Assembly: GCA_963277665.1 (NCBI GenBank)
Contig: CAUJRU010000141.1
Coordinates: 1,460,193-1,524,192 of the forward strand
Source of the DNA: Viscum album
Lineage: Eukaryota > Streptophyta > Magnoliopsida > Santalales > Viscaceae
Direction: 5' to 3'
DNA length: 64,000 bases
In this document: positions 24,501 to 35,418 of the stretch, piece after piece
How positions within the stretch are numbered: the first letter of the stretch is position 1
How the letters are laid out: every line of letters begins with the position of its first letter
The notes under the pieces: generated by a model
Told to the model about the DNA's origin: nothing
Databases searched by the model: none
What the model saw: only the letters and a program-made list of their open reading frames with translations
Made by a program: the position numbers and the translations under genes

Positions 24501-25103
24501 GATATTCAGAATTCAAAAATGAAGTCTATTTTACAAAATTCAAATCATATAAGTCACATTAATTAATTTAATAATTAATTCCCACTGCCAGAGCAAATAG
24601 CGTGTTTTTTCAAAATAATAAGTATCAAAAGATTGACACCAGTTTAAGTCTAATTTCAAAGTGAAATTGATTCCAATGACCACCATTGGATAAAATGGTA
24701 AAAATATATTCTAATTTCACTTCAAACCCAATTCAAAACATAATCTAATCATATAAATAAATTATAATAAAAAGTAGTTTTGATGTAAAATGCAGTATTT
24801 TTCACTATTCATTAAAAAATGAACATTGTCAGAAAAATACCAAAAATTCACACAAGGTATATTTTGATGTCCCAATCATAAAGAATAAGTTTATTTTGAC
24901 AAAAATAGTTTATAAAATTGTCAAAATATAGATTCAAAAATGGTTTTTCATCAAAAGGCAGTAAAATAATCTTTTAAGAATATTAGTGTATTCCATGCAT
25001 AAGATTGTATTTATTTTCATTTTAAGCCTCTATAACACTATCTTAATCATTTAGAGACATAGATAAAAATATCTATTATTCATTACATACTTGGGATGTT
25101 ACA
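21542..25103 (-). repeat. Full-length LTR L6 (-), 5' LTR of element 2
   Basis: 3,562 bp, short type, from CTTATAGT (complement of 21542-21549) to the start TGTAACATCCC (complement of 25093-25103). TATA box at 23674-23685, 67-bp inverted repeat at 22910-22976. Immediately upstream, after TCCCA (25104-25108), lies the end of another minus-strand LTR. Confidence 0.92.
23674..23685 (-). promoter_or_regulatory. LTR TATA box (L6)
   Basis: CTCTTATAAAAGG on the minus strand; the 5' LTR promoter that would have driven element 2. Confidence 0.75.
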
Positions 25104-25108
25104 TCCCA

Positions 25109-26272
25109 ACTATAAGGCCCCAGCCTTAAACCTTAATTAATCTTGAGTTATTACAAGATTACACATTGAGGATCTTTTCAGGTTTAGAGTTTTAGAGAAT
25201 TAGATCATGGAACTTGCATTACATTCCACATTTAAACAAAGTGGTTACATAAAAGACAGTATTCATTCTTCCCATCAACGGAAACATATTTAAAATAAAA
25301 CATGGATTCTTTCTTGACACATCCTTGACACTATCATCACATCATGTACCCTTCCCTTGACCTGTGAAAAACATTTCAAAAACTTGGGATGATCATAAAA
25401 AGCTCAGTAAGGGATATATAGATATGGAAAGGAAACATGAGTACATGTATACATAAGAATGAAATCATACTTTACCCATAAAACATAGGCATATCAAATC
25501 ATGAATAAATCATAGAAATCATAAGACATAAAGGTAACTTGAGGCATTCATAACATTCTTACGTGGGAAGTAACCCTCTTGGTTACGTTTGGAATACCCA
25601 TCACAGTATATTCCCTAAATCTCTTCGGAGAAACCTTAACATTTCACTCCTTCGCGTTACCCAATGCATTGGAGAGCTATATCGGGCTCACCCGCCCTTA
25701 GTTTATCACAGAACCACCCATTCTTCATAAAAATGCCCAAGAACCATAACATAATCGTATCACATAAACATGAATAAAGGAAACATAACATTTCCACATT
25801 TCAATCACAATATAACATTTTAGGATATTGAAATAATGAATCCATTCAAAAAGAAACCACTTCCAAAACCATTTAAAACATTTAATAAAGAGATTTTTGA
25901 CTCAAAGTGTCCCATACCACCCTGAAGCTTTTAACATTTTAAACCATTAATATCCATATAAATAAATCCTTAAAACCATTTTGAAAACATGGATATTAAT
26001 AAGAACAAATAATTAAAACATTTAAAACGATATTTTGGTTAAAGGGGTTTTACCAAAATTAGAGACACTTGAATACAATAATCGAGGAATAACATTTAGT
26101 TAGAACTTTATAATATAATGAGAATAAAAGTATTCATGATATAATACTCCAAAGGACAGTATATACACCATATAAGAGTGAATTGGTGCATAACAACAAT
26201 GAACCCTCAATAGAAATGTCAAATGTGATGAAATACCTTATAAAGAAGGTATCCTTAAAATAAGGACAAATC
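25109..26272 (-). repeat. LTR fragment L7 (-), terminal part
   Basis: LTR end ACTATAAGGCCCC (+ strand reading) at 25109 onward, continuing through the leader end and the motif TCCCATACC (25910-25918). It then enters the first ~350 bp of the module (25919-26272), where it breaks off into a plus-strand LTR. Confidence 0.85.
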
Positions 26273-29200
26273 CTTTATGATTGGGACATCAAAATTTACC
26301 TTGTGTGAATTTTTGGTATTTTTCTGACAATGTTCATTTTTTAATGAATAGTGAAAAATACTGCATTTTACATCAAAACTGCTTTTTAATCTAATTTATT
26401 TATATGATTAGATTATGTTTTGAATTGGTTTTGAAGTTAAATTAGAATATATTTTTACCATTAAATCCAATAGTGGTCGTTGGAATTAATTTCACTTTGA
26501 AATCAGACTTAAACTAGTGTCAATCTTTTGATACTTATTGTTTTATAAAAACACGCTATTTGCTCTGACAACGGGAATTAATTAATAAATTAAATAATGT
26601 GACTAATATGTTTTGAATTTTGTAAAACGGACTTCATTTTTGAATTCTGAATATCAAATATAGCTTAGGGTAAATTTTTGGGATTTTTCTGAAAAACTTC
26701 AATTTTTGATGAATAGTGATACCACTAAGTGGTACTTATAAAAACTGATTTTCTGTTTAAATGAAATTTTGCCATCATTGTGTTTTGAATTTCAAAAATC
26801 CGACATACATGGTTTTCATTAAGAAGTAAAATGTGGTTCAATGGGATAAAAATAATTTTTTGGTGAATAGTAACTTTTTAAGTTTTTAATCGCGATTAGT
26901 GGTAATTAGGGTAATTTAAGGTATAAATAATGCTTTAATAAAATAAAATGACCTAGACACTTGTCCCAACCTTATTGGTTGTGTCATGGCCGACCAAGAA
27001 AATCCATGGGTCAACTTGGGGACCCCATGGAGCCACTTTAGTTGGAAAATGACAATAATATATTTTTATTTAATGTTAAAATTTAATTGACACAAACATG
27101 AGTTGTTTTACTAAAAAAGTTTTTAAGTGGGGTTACACAAGTCCAAATTTTGATTATAAATAGTAATTGGAAAGCTACAAATATTTACTACAACATAGTA
27201 ATTTTTTTATAATTTTTATACATTATATAAAATAAATTATTTATGACATAATAATGATGGAGCGATGACATCATTATTTGACGATTTAAATAAAATGGAA
27301 AGATAATGTAAAATCTAAGAACTACACATGTCCAAAACCAATTGGATGAGTGGATTTAGAAGCCTTATCACATTATCCACGAATTATAGCAATGTGGGAC
27401 CTTTTAAAACCGAAACACATTTTCAAATAAAGTAATATTTCTTTACTTTCCAAAAGTGCCCCTCCTCTCCTCTTATAAAAGGCCCCCACCTCTACCTCAT
27501 TTCACACACTCCTCAAGCCTTTGGCTCGGCCAACCCCTGCCCATTTACTCTCTCCACATACCTCTCCTCATCCTAGAGGATTCCCTTTGGTCATAATCCT
27601 TTCAAAGGAAGCCTTTAGGGTCAAAACAAAAAGAGTTACACTTTTAAAGGTAATTCATTCTCTCATGTTCATTTGTTTTATTTTGCTTCTCCAACCCCCT
27701 AAAATCTTTTTATTTACTTCTTTTGTAACAACACCAGTATCTTCAATATACTAGGATATTTTTATAAGATTTATTCGAGCTACACTCTCACACAACTACA
27801 TCAAATGGTTAAAGAACATACGGTTTCCGTGGATGGCGAAATTCTGCCTCCCGAAACGATGATTGTTCAATACTCATCTAACACCTTCAAAGGTGGCCAT
27901 TATGATTTCACTATTTTTATATATGATATATAATATGTTTATTCTTTACTTAAGCTTCTGTATTTTTTATTTGTGGCTTACCTTTATGGCTTCCATTATG
28001 GGTATACGCGATATCTTCATTTTAGGAAGTGCGGACTACCGCCCCCTCAAAGTGATTTGATTTGTTAAATACCATATGTGGGACATATAAAGGATGGAAC
28101 TATGATATTATATATGATATTATACTGGAATTATAATATACCTTTATATCATTATGATTCCATTCTATAAAATATGAAATAGAAATGAAAGTAGCGTTCA
28201 TGCGTACGTACGGCTTACCGTCTCCATGAACGGTGCATTTCATTTCTTACCTCTAAATGTGATGTAATATTATAAATACAAGTATATGCTGAATATCTAT
28301 GATGTATATGTTATCCAAATCATTAATATAATTCTGGATATAATGAACCTTTGACCAAATTAACAACATGTAAGTGTAAGAAGTCTATTTTTGACTTAAG
28401 AACCAAATACCGACAAAATAAACATTATTAACTTAAATGATTACATGATGTCCATAACATGGTATAAAAGGAATAATGAACTTGAAAAAGGTTCTTAAGC
28501 AAGTAGAGATTAACTCAAGTTTATTATTCAGGAGATTAAAGAACGGTCGGGTCAAGTCGGATACGAGGTATGAGACTTCGTCTCAATCTCCTTTCATTGA
28601 GGCATATTTTATTTTATACACAACTTTCTTTTATACGGTGTATAAACCCCTTTGACTTTTACGTTTATTCAAAAGGAATATTTTTTATACGAAGCGTTTA
28701 ATAAACGACAAATGGGAATGTTTTTGTCGTACGTATGCGGCGACAACGACTTCTCCGCCGTCGTAACCGTTATTTGAGTTTCGGCTTCCTCTTCAAGCCA
28801 TACCTTCTTTTTTTAAAAGAAAAATAAATACCATGTTTTACTTTGGTATTGAAAATGGTTTTAATAATGCTTTTATTATATCAATGCGTTGTATTGATAT
28901 CTCGTGATTGAAATGTGTAAATGTTATGTTTCCTTTATGCATGTTTTATGTGATATGATTATGTTATGGTTCTTGGGCATTATTATGAAGACGGGTGGTT
29001 CCGTGATAAACTAAGGGCGGGTGAGCCCATTATAGCTCTCCAATTCATTGGGTAACACGAAGGAGTGAAACGTTAAGGTTTATCCGAAGAGATTTTAGGG
29101 AATATACTGTGATGGGTATTCCAAACGTAACCAAGAGGGTTACTCCCTACGTAAGAATGTTATGAATGCCTCAAGTTACCTTTATGTCTTATGATTTCTA

Positions 29201-29613
29201 TGATTTATTCATGATTTTATGAGGTATGTTAAAGTGCCTATGTTTTATGGGTAAAGTATGATTTCATTCTTATGTATGTATGAACTCATGTTTCCTTTCC
29301 ATGTTTTTTTTAACCCATACTGAATTTTTATGCTCATCCCAAGTTTTTGAAATGTTTTTCACACGTCAAGGGAAAGGTACATGATAAGATGATAGAGTCA
29401 AGGATGTGTCAAGAAATAGTCCATGTTTTATTTTAAACGTGTTTCCATTGATGGGAATGAAGAATACTATCTTTCTGTAACCACTTTGTTTATATGTGGA
29501 ATGTAATGCAAGTTTTATGATCTAATTCTCTAAAACTCTAAACCTGAAAAGATCCTCAACGTGTAATCTTGTAATAACTCAAGATTAAGTATGGTTTAAT
29601 GCTGGGGCCTTAT
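26273..29613 (+). repeat. LTR L8 (+), lacking its first ~230 bp
   Basis: Begins in U3 at TTTATGATTGGGACATC and runs through the TATA box (27471-27482) and the 67-bp inverted repeat (28181-28247) to the LTR end GGGGCCTTATA (about 29613). Short type. Both sides are fused to minus-strand LTR fragments, so this is neither a normal solo LTR nor part of an intact element. No target-site duplication is visible. Confidence 0.88.
27471..27482 (+). promoter_or_regulatory. LTR TATA box (L8)
   Basis: TCTTATAAAAGG, plus strand. It points towards the minus-strand element 3, so a transcript from here would be antisense to that element. Confidence 0.72.
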
Positions 29614-30757
29614 ATGATGTAGGAAATATTTTTAGCTTTCCAATGACTATTTATAATCAAAAATCTGATCTTTATAACCCCATGTAAAAATTGTTTTCGT
29701 AAAACATCTCTTGTTTGTGTCATTTTTACTTTAACATTTAATAAAAAGTTATTTATGTCATTTCCAAACCAAAGTGTCTCCATGGGGTCCCCAAGTTGAC
29801 CCATGGCTTGTCTTGGTCGGCCATGACACAACCAATAAGGTTGGGACATGTGTCTAGGTCATTTCCTATTATTAAAGCATTATTTATACCTTAAACTACC
29901 CTAATTACCACTAATCGCGATTAAGAACTTAATAAGTTACTATTCACCAAAAAATTATTATAATCTTATTGAACCACATTTTACTTCTCAATGAAAACCA
30001 TGTATGTCGGATTTTCAAAATTCAGTACACATTAGTGGTAAACGTTCATTTAACTGAAAAATCAGTTTGCTTGATTACCACTTAGTGGTTTCACTATTCA
30101 TCAAAAATTGATGTTTTTCAGAAAATTACCCAAAATTCACCCTAAGCTATATTTGATATTCCGAATTCAAAAATGAAGTCTATTTTAAAAAATTCAAATC
30201 ATATAAGTCACATTAATTAATTTAATAATTAATTCCCGCTGCCAGAGCAAATAGCGTGTTTTTTCAAAACAATAAGTATCAAAAGATTGACACCAGTTTA
30301 AGTCTAATTTCAAAGTGAAATTGATTCCAATGACCACCATTGGATAAAATGGTAAAAATATATTCCTATTTAACTTCAAAACCAATTCAAAACATAATCT
30401 AATCATATAAATAAATTATATTAAAAAGTAGTTTTGATGTAAAATGCAGTATTTTTCACTATTCATTAAAAAATGAACATTGTCAGAAAAATACCAAAAA
30501 TTCACACAAGGTAAATTTTGATGTCCCAATCATAAAGAATAAGTTTATTTTGAAAAACATAGTTTATAAAATTGTCAAAATATAGATTCAAAAATGGTTT
30601 TCCATCAAAAGGCAGTAAAACAATCTTTTAAGAATATTAGTGTATTCCATGCATAAGATTGTATTTATTTTCATTTTAAGCCTCTATAAAACTATCTTAA
30701 TCATTTAGAGACATAGATAAAAATATATATTATTCATTACTTACTTGGGATGTTACA
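29614..30757 (-). repeat. LTR fragment L9 (-), U3 start only
   Basis: The first ~1,144 bp of an LTR, from TGTAACATCCC (complement of 30747-30757) into U3. The fragment ends at about 29614 in ATGATGTAGGAAA, joined to the end of the plus-strand L8 with the short overlap TATGATGTAGG. The promoter and leader of this 3' LTR are lost. Confidence 0.88.
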
Positions 30758-30771
30758 TCCTTCCCCCCTTT
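30758..30771 (-). other. Polypurine tract of element 3
   Basis: Complement AAAGGGGGGAAGGA directly before TGTAACATCCC, about 25 bp after the gag-pol stop. Confidence 0.85.
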
Positions 30772-30796
30772 AGAAAATTGCGTCCCCGCAATTTAT

Positions 30797-31300
30797 TTAC
30801 TTATCGAATAAATGGGGGTACTTATCCCTCATTGCATTTTCAGATTCCCATGTTGCCTCTTCAATCATGTGGTTTTTCCACAAAACCTTTACCTGCTTAA
30901 TCACCTTATTCCGTAACACTTGCTCCCTGTGGTCAAGAATCTGGACCGGTTGTTCCTCATAAGATAGGTTCTCTTCCAGCTCAACTACCTCTGGACTCAA
31001 AACATGAGATGGATCTGGCATATATTTTCTCAACATCGAAATGTGAAAAACATGGTGTACCTGAGATAAACTCGGAGGTAAAGCCACTCGGTATGCAACT
31101 GATCCAACTCTCTCCAGAATTTCGTATGGTCCAATGATCCTTGGACTCAACTTTCCTTTCTTACCAAATCTTATCACACTTTTCCAAGGAGAAACCTTGA
31201 GAAAAACATGATCACCTACCTCAAAAGATAGATCCTTCCTCCGGTTATCCGCATAACTATTCTACCTGATCTGAGCTGTTCTCATGTGTTTCTGAATCAG
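30797..31300 (-). pseudogene. pol: Integrase C-terminus and chromodomain (element 3)
   Basis: From the stop at 31301 to the natural end of gag-pol at 30797, with one internal TAG at 31262-31264 (CAG in sister copies). It encodes SPRIIGPYEIL (GPY), [14 protein letters not shown] and the chromodomain ([41 protein letters not shown]). Aromatic residues at both ends of the chromodomain core are limited, as in the group II type found in plant chromoviruses. Confidence 0.92.
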
Positions 31301-32167
31301 CTAAACTTTTTCTGCCATCTCTTCTACCAATTCTGGTCCCATCAACTTTCTTTCACCCACTTCATCCCAAAAAGCTGGAGTTCGACACCGCTTCCCATAT
31401 AATGCCTGAAATGGTGCCATCTGTATACTGGAATGAAAACTGTTATTATATGAAAATTCAACCAAAGAAAGATGTTGGTCCCAACTTCCCTGATAATCCA
31501 TAGAACAAGCTCGTAGCATATCCTCCAATGTCTGAATTGTTCGTTCTGACTGCCCATCTGATTGAGGATTAAAAGCTGTACTAAAATTTAATTCAGTACA
31601 CAACGACTTCTGAAGGCCTTTCCAAAAGTTAGAAGTAAACCTGGGATCACGATCTGATACAATGGAGAGAGGAACTCCATGTAACCTGACTATCTCTTTA
31701 AGATACAAACGGGAAAGTTGATCAAGAGAGAAAGTATCTCGTATAGAAAGGAAATGAGCAGATTTAGTCAAGCGATCAACAATAACCCATATTGTATTAT
31801 TACCTCGAGATGTCTTTGGTAATCCAACAACAAAGTCCATGGATATATTCTCCCATTTCCACTCTGGCACTGGTAAAGGCTGAAGCATCCCTTTTGGTAA
31901 CTGCCGTTCTACTTTAACCTGCTGACAAGTCAAACACTTCACAGTAAAATCAGCAATGTCTCTTTTCATTCCATCCCACCAGTAATACACCCGCAGATCT
32001 CTATACATCTTAGTACTGCCCGGATGAACTGAAAACGGAGAACTATGAGCTTCACATAACAACTCTCTCTTAAACTGTGAATCACAAGGCACACACAATC
32101 TCTTCCCAAATCTCAAAACACAATCATTATCAATGTTGAATTCAGGCAACTTACCTTTCTGAACCAG
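31301..32167 (-). pseudogene. pol: Integrase zinc finger and DDE core (element 3)
   Basis: Open between TAG 32168-32170 (GAG in sisters) and TAG 31301-31303 (CAG in sisters). It contains the complete integrase core in one frame: HHCC finger ([23 protein letters not shown]), ISMDFVVGLP with the first Asp, IVSDRDPRF with the second, and [13 protein letters not shown] with the Glu. The downstream part (FWDEVGERKLMGPELVEE) leads to the GPY module. The catalytic residues are all present; only the flanking stops make it non-functional. Confidence 0.93.
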
Positions 32168-32782
32168 CTATACCTTTTTCTGCAACTCACTATCTTGCTT
32201 CTGTGCTTGCCTGATTCTATATGATAGAGATGATCTCACTGATACCTGAAACAAAACAGAAGGACTTCCTGCACCAACAACTTCTATGCCAAAGTTCATC
32301 AAATCCTTAACCAAAGGATCACGTTCCAAATGCAACATTGTTAATGAAGCATTACTTTTTTGACACAAAGCATCAGCCACTTTATTTGCATTTCCCGGAT
32401 GGTAATGAATTGTACAATCATAATCCTTGATTAATTCCAGCCATCTCCTTTGTCTCATGTTTAACTCTTTCTGAGTGAATATATACTTTAAACTTTTGTG
32501 ATCAGTATATATTTCACACTTCACTCCATACAAATGATGCCTCCAAATTTTTAAAGCAAAAACAACAGCAGCTAATTCCAAATCATGTGTAGGGTAATTT
32601 ACCTCATGAGTTTTCAACTATCGTGAAGAATAAGCAATTACCTGATCATTCTACATTAGGACGCAACCAAGTCCTTTCAATGAAGCATCACTGTATATAA
32701 CAAACTCACCATTCCTGGAAGGTAGTGCCAAAACTGGAGCATTCACCAATCTTCTTTTCAATTCCTGAAAAAAATCATCACA
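32168..32782 (-). pseudogene. pol: RNase H domain with three stops (element 3)
   Basis: Between TAA 32783-32785 and TAG 32168-32170, with two more stops inside: TAG 32651-32653 and TAG 32618-32620, both CAG in sister copies. RNase H motifs are [29 protein letters not shown] (with Lys to Asn, Ser to Cys and Arg to Gln changes) and the [14 protein letters not shown] block. The linker to integrase follows ([20 protein letters not shown]). Confidence 0.92.
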
Positions 32783-34540
32783 TTATTTTGTCCAGATAAA
32801 CTTAACACCCTTCCGAGTTAGCTTAGTCATTGGACTAGATAACCGTGAAAAATTTCTAACAAACCTTCGGTAATATCCTGCCAAACCAAGAAAGATAAGA
32901 ATATCGGTTACATTTGTGGGTCTTGGCCATTCTTCCACAACTTTTGTTTTTGCAGGATCAACAGTTATTCCATATTTAGAAACAATGTGACCAAGGAAAG
33001 AAATTTGTTGCAACCAAAACTCACACTTGCTGAATTTCCCATACAGTTTCTTTTCTTTTAAGGTTTGCAAGATAACCCTTAAATGTTTTTCATGCTCCTC
33101 TTTACTTTTAGAAAACACCAAAATATCATCAATGAAAACCACCACAAACTTATCCAAGAACTCATGGAAAATTCTATTCATTAAGTCCATGAATACAGCA
33201 GGTGCATTGGTTAGCCCAAAAGGCATTACTACAAATTCATAATGGCCATATCTCGTACGGAACGCGGTCTTAGGAATATCTGCCTCCTTTACCTTCAGCT
33301 GATGGTACCCCGATCTCAAGTCAATCTTTGAAAAAAACTGAGCTCCCTGGAGCTGATCAAACAAATCATCGATATGAGGCAGAGGATATTTGTTCTTAAC
33401 AGTGATATTATTCAAGGCTCTATAATCAATGCAAAGTCTCATAGAACCATCTTTTTTTTTAACAAATAAAATAGGAGCACCCCATGGTGATGTGCTAGGT
33501 CTAATGAAACCTTTCTTTAATAAATCTTGCAATTTCTCCTTCAACTCTAAAAGTTCAATTTGTGCCATTCGATAAGGGGGTTTTGAAATTGGCTTAGCAT
33601 CAGGAACTAAGTCAACAGTAAACTCAACTTCCCGATCTGGTATTATTCCAGGCAACTCATCAGGAAAAACATCAGGATACTCATTTACCACTGGAACATC
33701 ATTAATCTGAACAGTTCCTTTATTTTCAACGACATGTGCAAGGTAACATTCATTTCGATCTTTTACAAGTTTCTCGTCCTCTTGATATGTTATCAAAAGT
33801 AAGGGTTCATTCCTGTAAACAAACTGAAAGTCTTTCTGAAAAGAAACTTCTTTAGCTCTACAGTCAATCTTAGCATGGTAAATAGAGAGCCAATCTATAC
33901 CCAGGATAACATCAAACTCTACTAGAGGTAGAACAATAAGGTTTGCAAGTAGGTTCTTTCCACAGATAAGGATAGGAAGATTCTTATAAATTCTTTTTTC
34001 CTCGACATTTCCCCCAGGTGTTTTTACCAAAAGTCCAGGAGTCATTTCTTGAGATGGTATTCCCATTTTACTAGAAAAGGTTTCAGAGATGAAAGAATGT
34101 GTAGACCCCGAATCAAACAACACACTGGAAAAGTATGAAAAAACAAACAAAGTACCTGATACCACTTCATTTGATGGCCCGACATCTACTGAAGTAGTTG
34201 CAAAGAATTTCACCACCCCTTTCTGCTTGTAGTATAACTGCTTCCCATCACTCAAGCTCGTTTTCGGACACTCATTTGCAAAGTGAACCATCTCATTGCA
34301 CTTATAACATTTCACTAACTGTAAATAAAATTTGTTCTTACCTTCACCTTGATCCTTTTCAGTGCAATCACGAGCCTTATGTCCCATCTTACCACATTGG
34401 TAGCACTTCCCAGAATTCAGAAGACATTCCCCAGCATGCCTTTTGCCACATTTATCACAAACTGGAAACTTAGTTCTCTTACCATCAGACTTTTTTGAAG
34501 AATTCTTACCTTTCTCCTGCCACCTCGGTCTCTTCTTCTG
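32783..34540 (-). pseudogene. gag-pol: CCHC knuckles, protease and RT (element 3)
   Basis: Open from after the TAG at 34541 to TAA 32783-32785 (GAA in sister copies). The three CCHC-like motifs come first, then the protease with [12 protein letters not shown] (codons near 34100). RT is complete: [49 protein letters not shown] (about 33111-33140) and [11 protein letters not shown]. It is the least damaged RT of the window and the best single sequence for placing the family in a phylogeny. Confidence 0.93.
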
Positions 34541-35293
34541 CTAGTTGTTATAGAAAACTTGGTCATCGGCAAACTCCATTTCCACCTTCTCAGCACATCG
34601 AACAAGATTTTCATAACTTTTAAAATCACAAGAAGCTAATGCCCTTCGATATTTTGGCTTTAATCCTGAGTAAAAACGATTTATTTTACTATCAAGGCCC
34701 CGGATAAAATTTGGAGCATACCTTGCCAATCGAGTGAACCTTTCCTCATAGGCAGCCACTGAGTCTTCCTCTTGCCTCAATTCCAAGAATTGCTCTTCCA
34801 TCCTAAGTCGAACAGCCTTAGGAAAATACTTCTCAAGAAACATACCTTTGAATTCACCCCAGTCAAGAGAATCAATCTCATCGGCGTCCCTGATATTTTT
34901 AACCATAGACCACCACTGATCTGCTTCACCCTCCAAACGGTAAATAGCAAGACTAACCTTTTGATTATCTGAACACCCCATGACATCAAAAATCTTCTCC
35001 AGTGCTTTAATCCACCCTTCAGCTAGCACAAGGTCAGATGATCCTATGAATGATGGGGGATGTTGCCTCATGAAATGTTCCACCACTGACATGTTCCTCT
35101 GCGGTTGATCTGCCTGATCTCGTGCATGGATACCACCACCATTTATCGCTTGAGTCAATTGTTCTATCACTGCAACAAACTGTTCAGTTCCAATTCCGAC
35201 CATTTCTGGATGCTGATTCGAAAGGTTATTTCCTTCTGTATTCCTTCCTAGCACTGCTTCCCTGTTTCCTCTACGGAAAACCATTCTGAACAA
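34541..35293 (-). pseudogene. gag: gag domain (element 3)
   Basis: 250 codons ending in TAG 34541-34543, where sister copies have CAG in the [11 protein letters not shown] segment just before the zinc knuckles. The first ORF codon is TTG; the likely start is the ATG three codons on (MVFRRGNREAVLG). Conserved gag segments: [78 protein letters not shown]. No frameshift. Confidence 0.92.
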
Positions 35294-35406
35294 ACATGTC
35301 TTAGATGAAGCAACATGGTAATATTTAAATGCTATATCATTTCGAAAAAAAAATATTTTTGGATAATCATTTAATAGAATTCTAACTCCTAAAGTTATCT
35401 AAACCG

Positions 35407-35418
35407 ACCTCTGATACC
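35407..35418 (-). other. Primer-binding site of element 3
   Basis: Complement TGGTATCAGAGG next to the LTR end CTTATAGT. Matches initiator tRNA-Met. Confidence 0.88.

Larger units (their letters stand above)
12014..25103 (-). mobile_element. Element 2: Tekay/Del-type Ty3 retrotransposon with mismatched LTRs
   Basis: A minus-strand element: 5' LTR 21542-25103 (3,562 bp), primer-binding site 21530-21541, gag-pol 16929-21418, polypurine tract 16891-16903, 3' LTR 12014-16890 (4,877 bp). The two LTRs should be copies of each other but are structurally different. The 3' LTR has the 1,276-bp module, the doubled 67-bp repeat and the other leader end. The element is therefore a recombinant or has been converted. 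Its gag-pol has at least five nonsense codons, a 1-nt frameshift and a 6-nt deletion. Confidence 0.9.

Noticed and set aside
27521..27754. Recurring 77-codon frame (starting MARPTPAHLL when the first codon is read as Met) just after the LTR TATA box; also 3402-like positions in other LTRs such as 23402-23635, 37282-37515, 55946-56179
   Set aside because: The first codon is TTG, not ATG. The frame lies across the predicted leader and its conservation equals that of the whole LTR.
29610..29849. ATG-started frame of about 80 codons in U3 (also 15731-15982, 23944-24195)
   Set aside because: Upstream of the promoter, it includes the CCATGGG dyad, has no family resemblance, and is not open in all copies.
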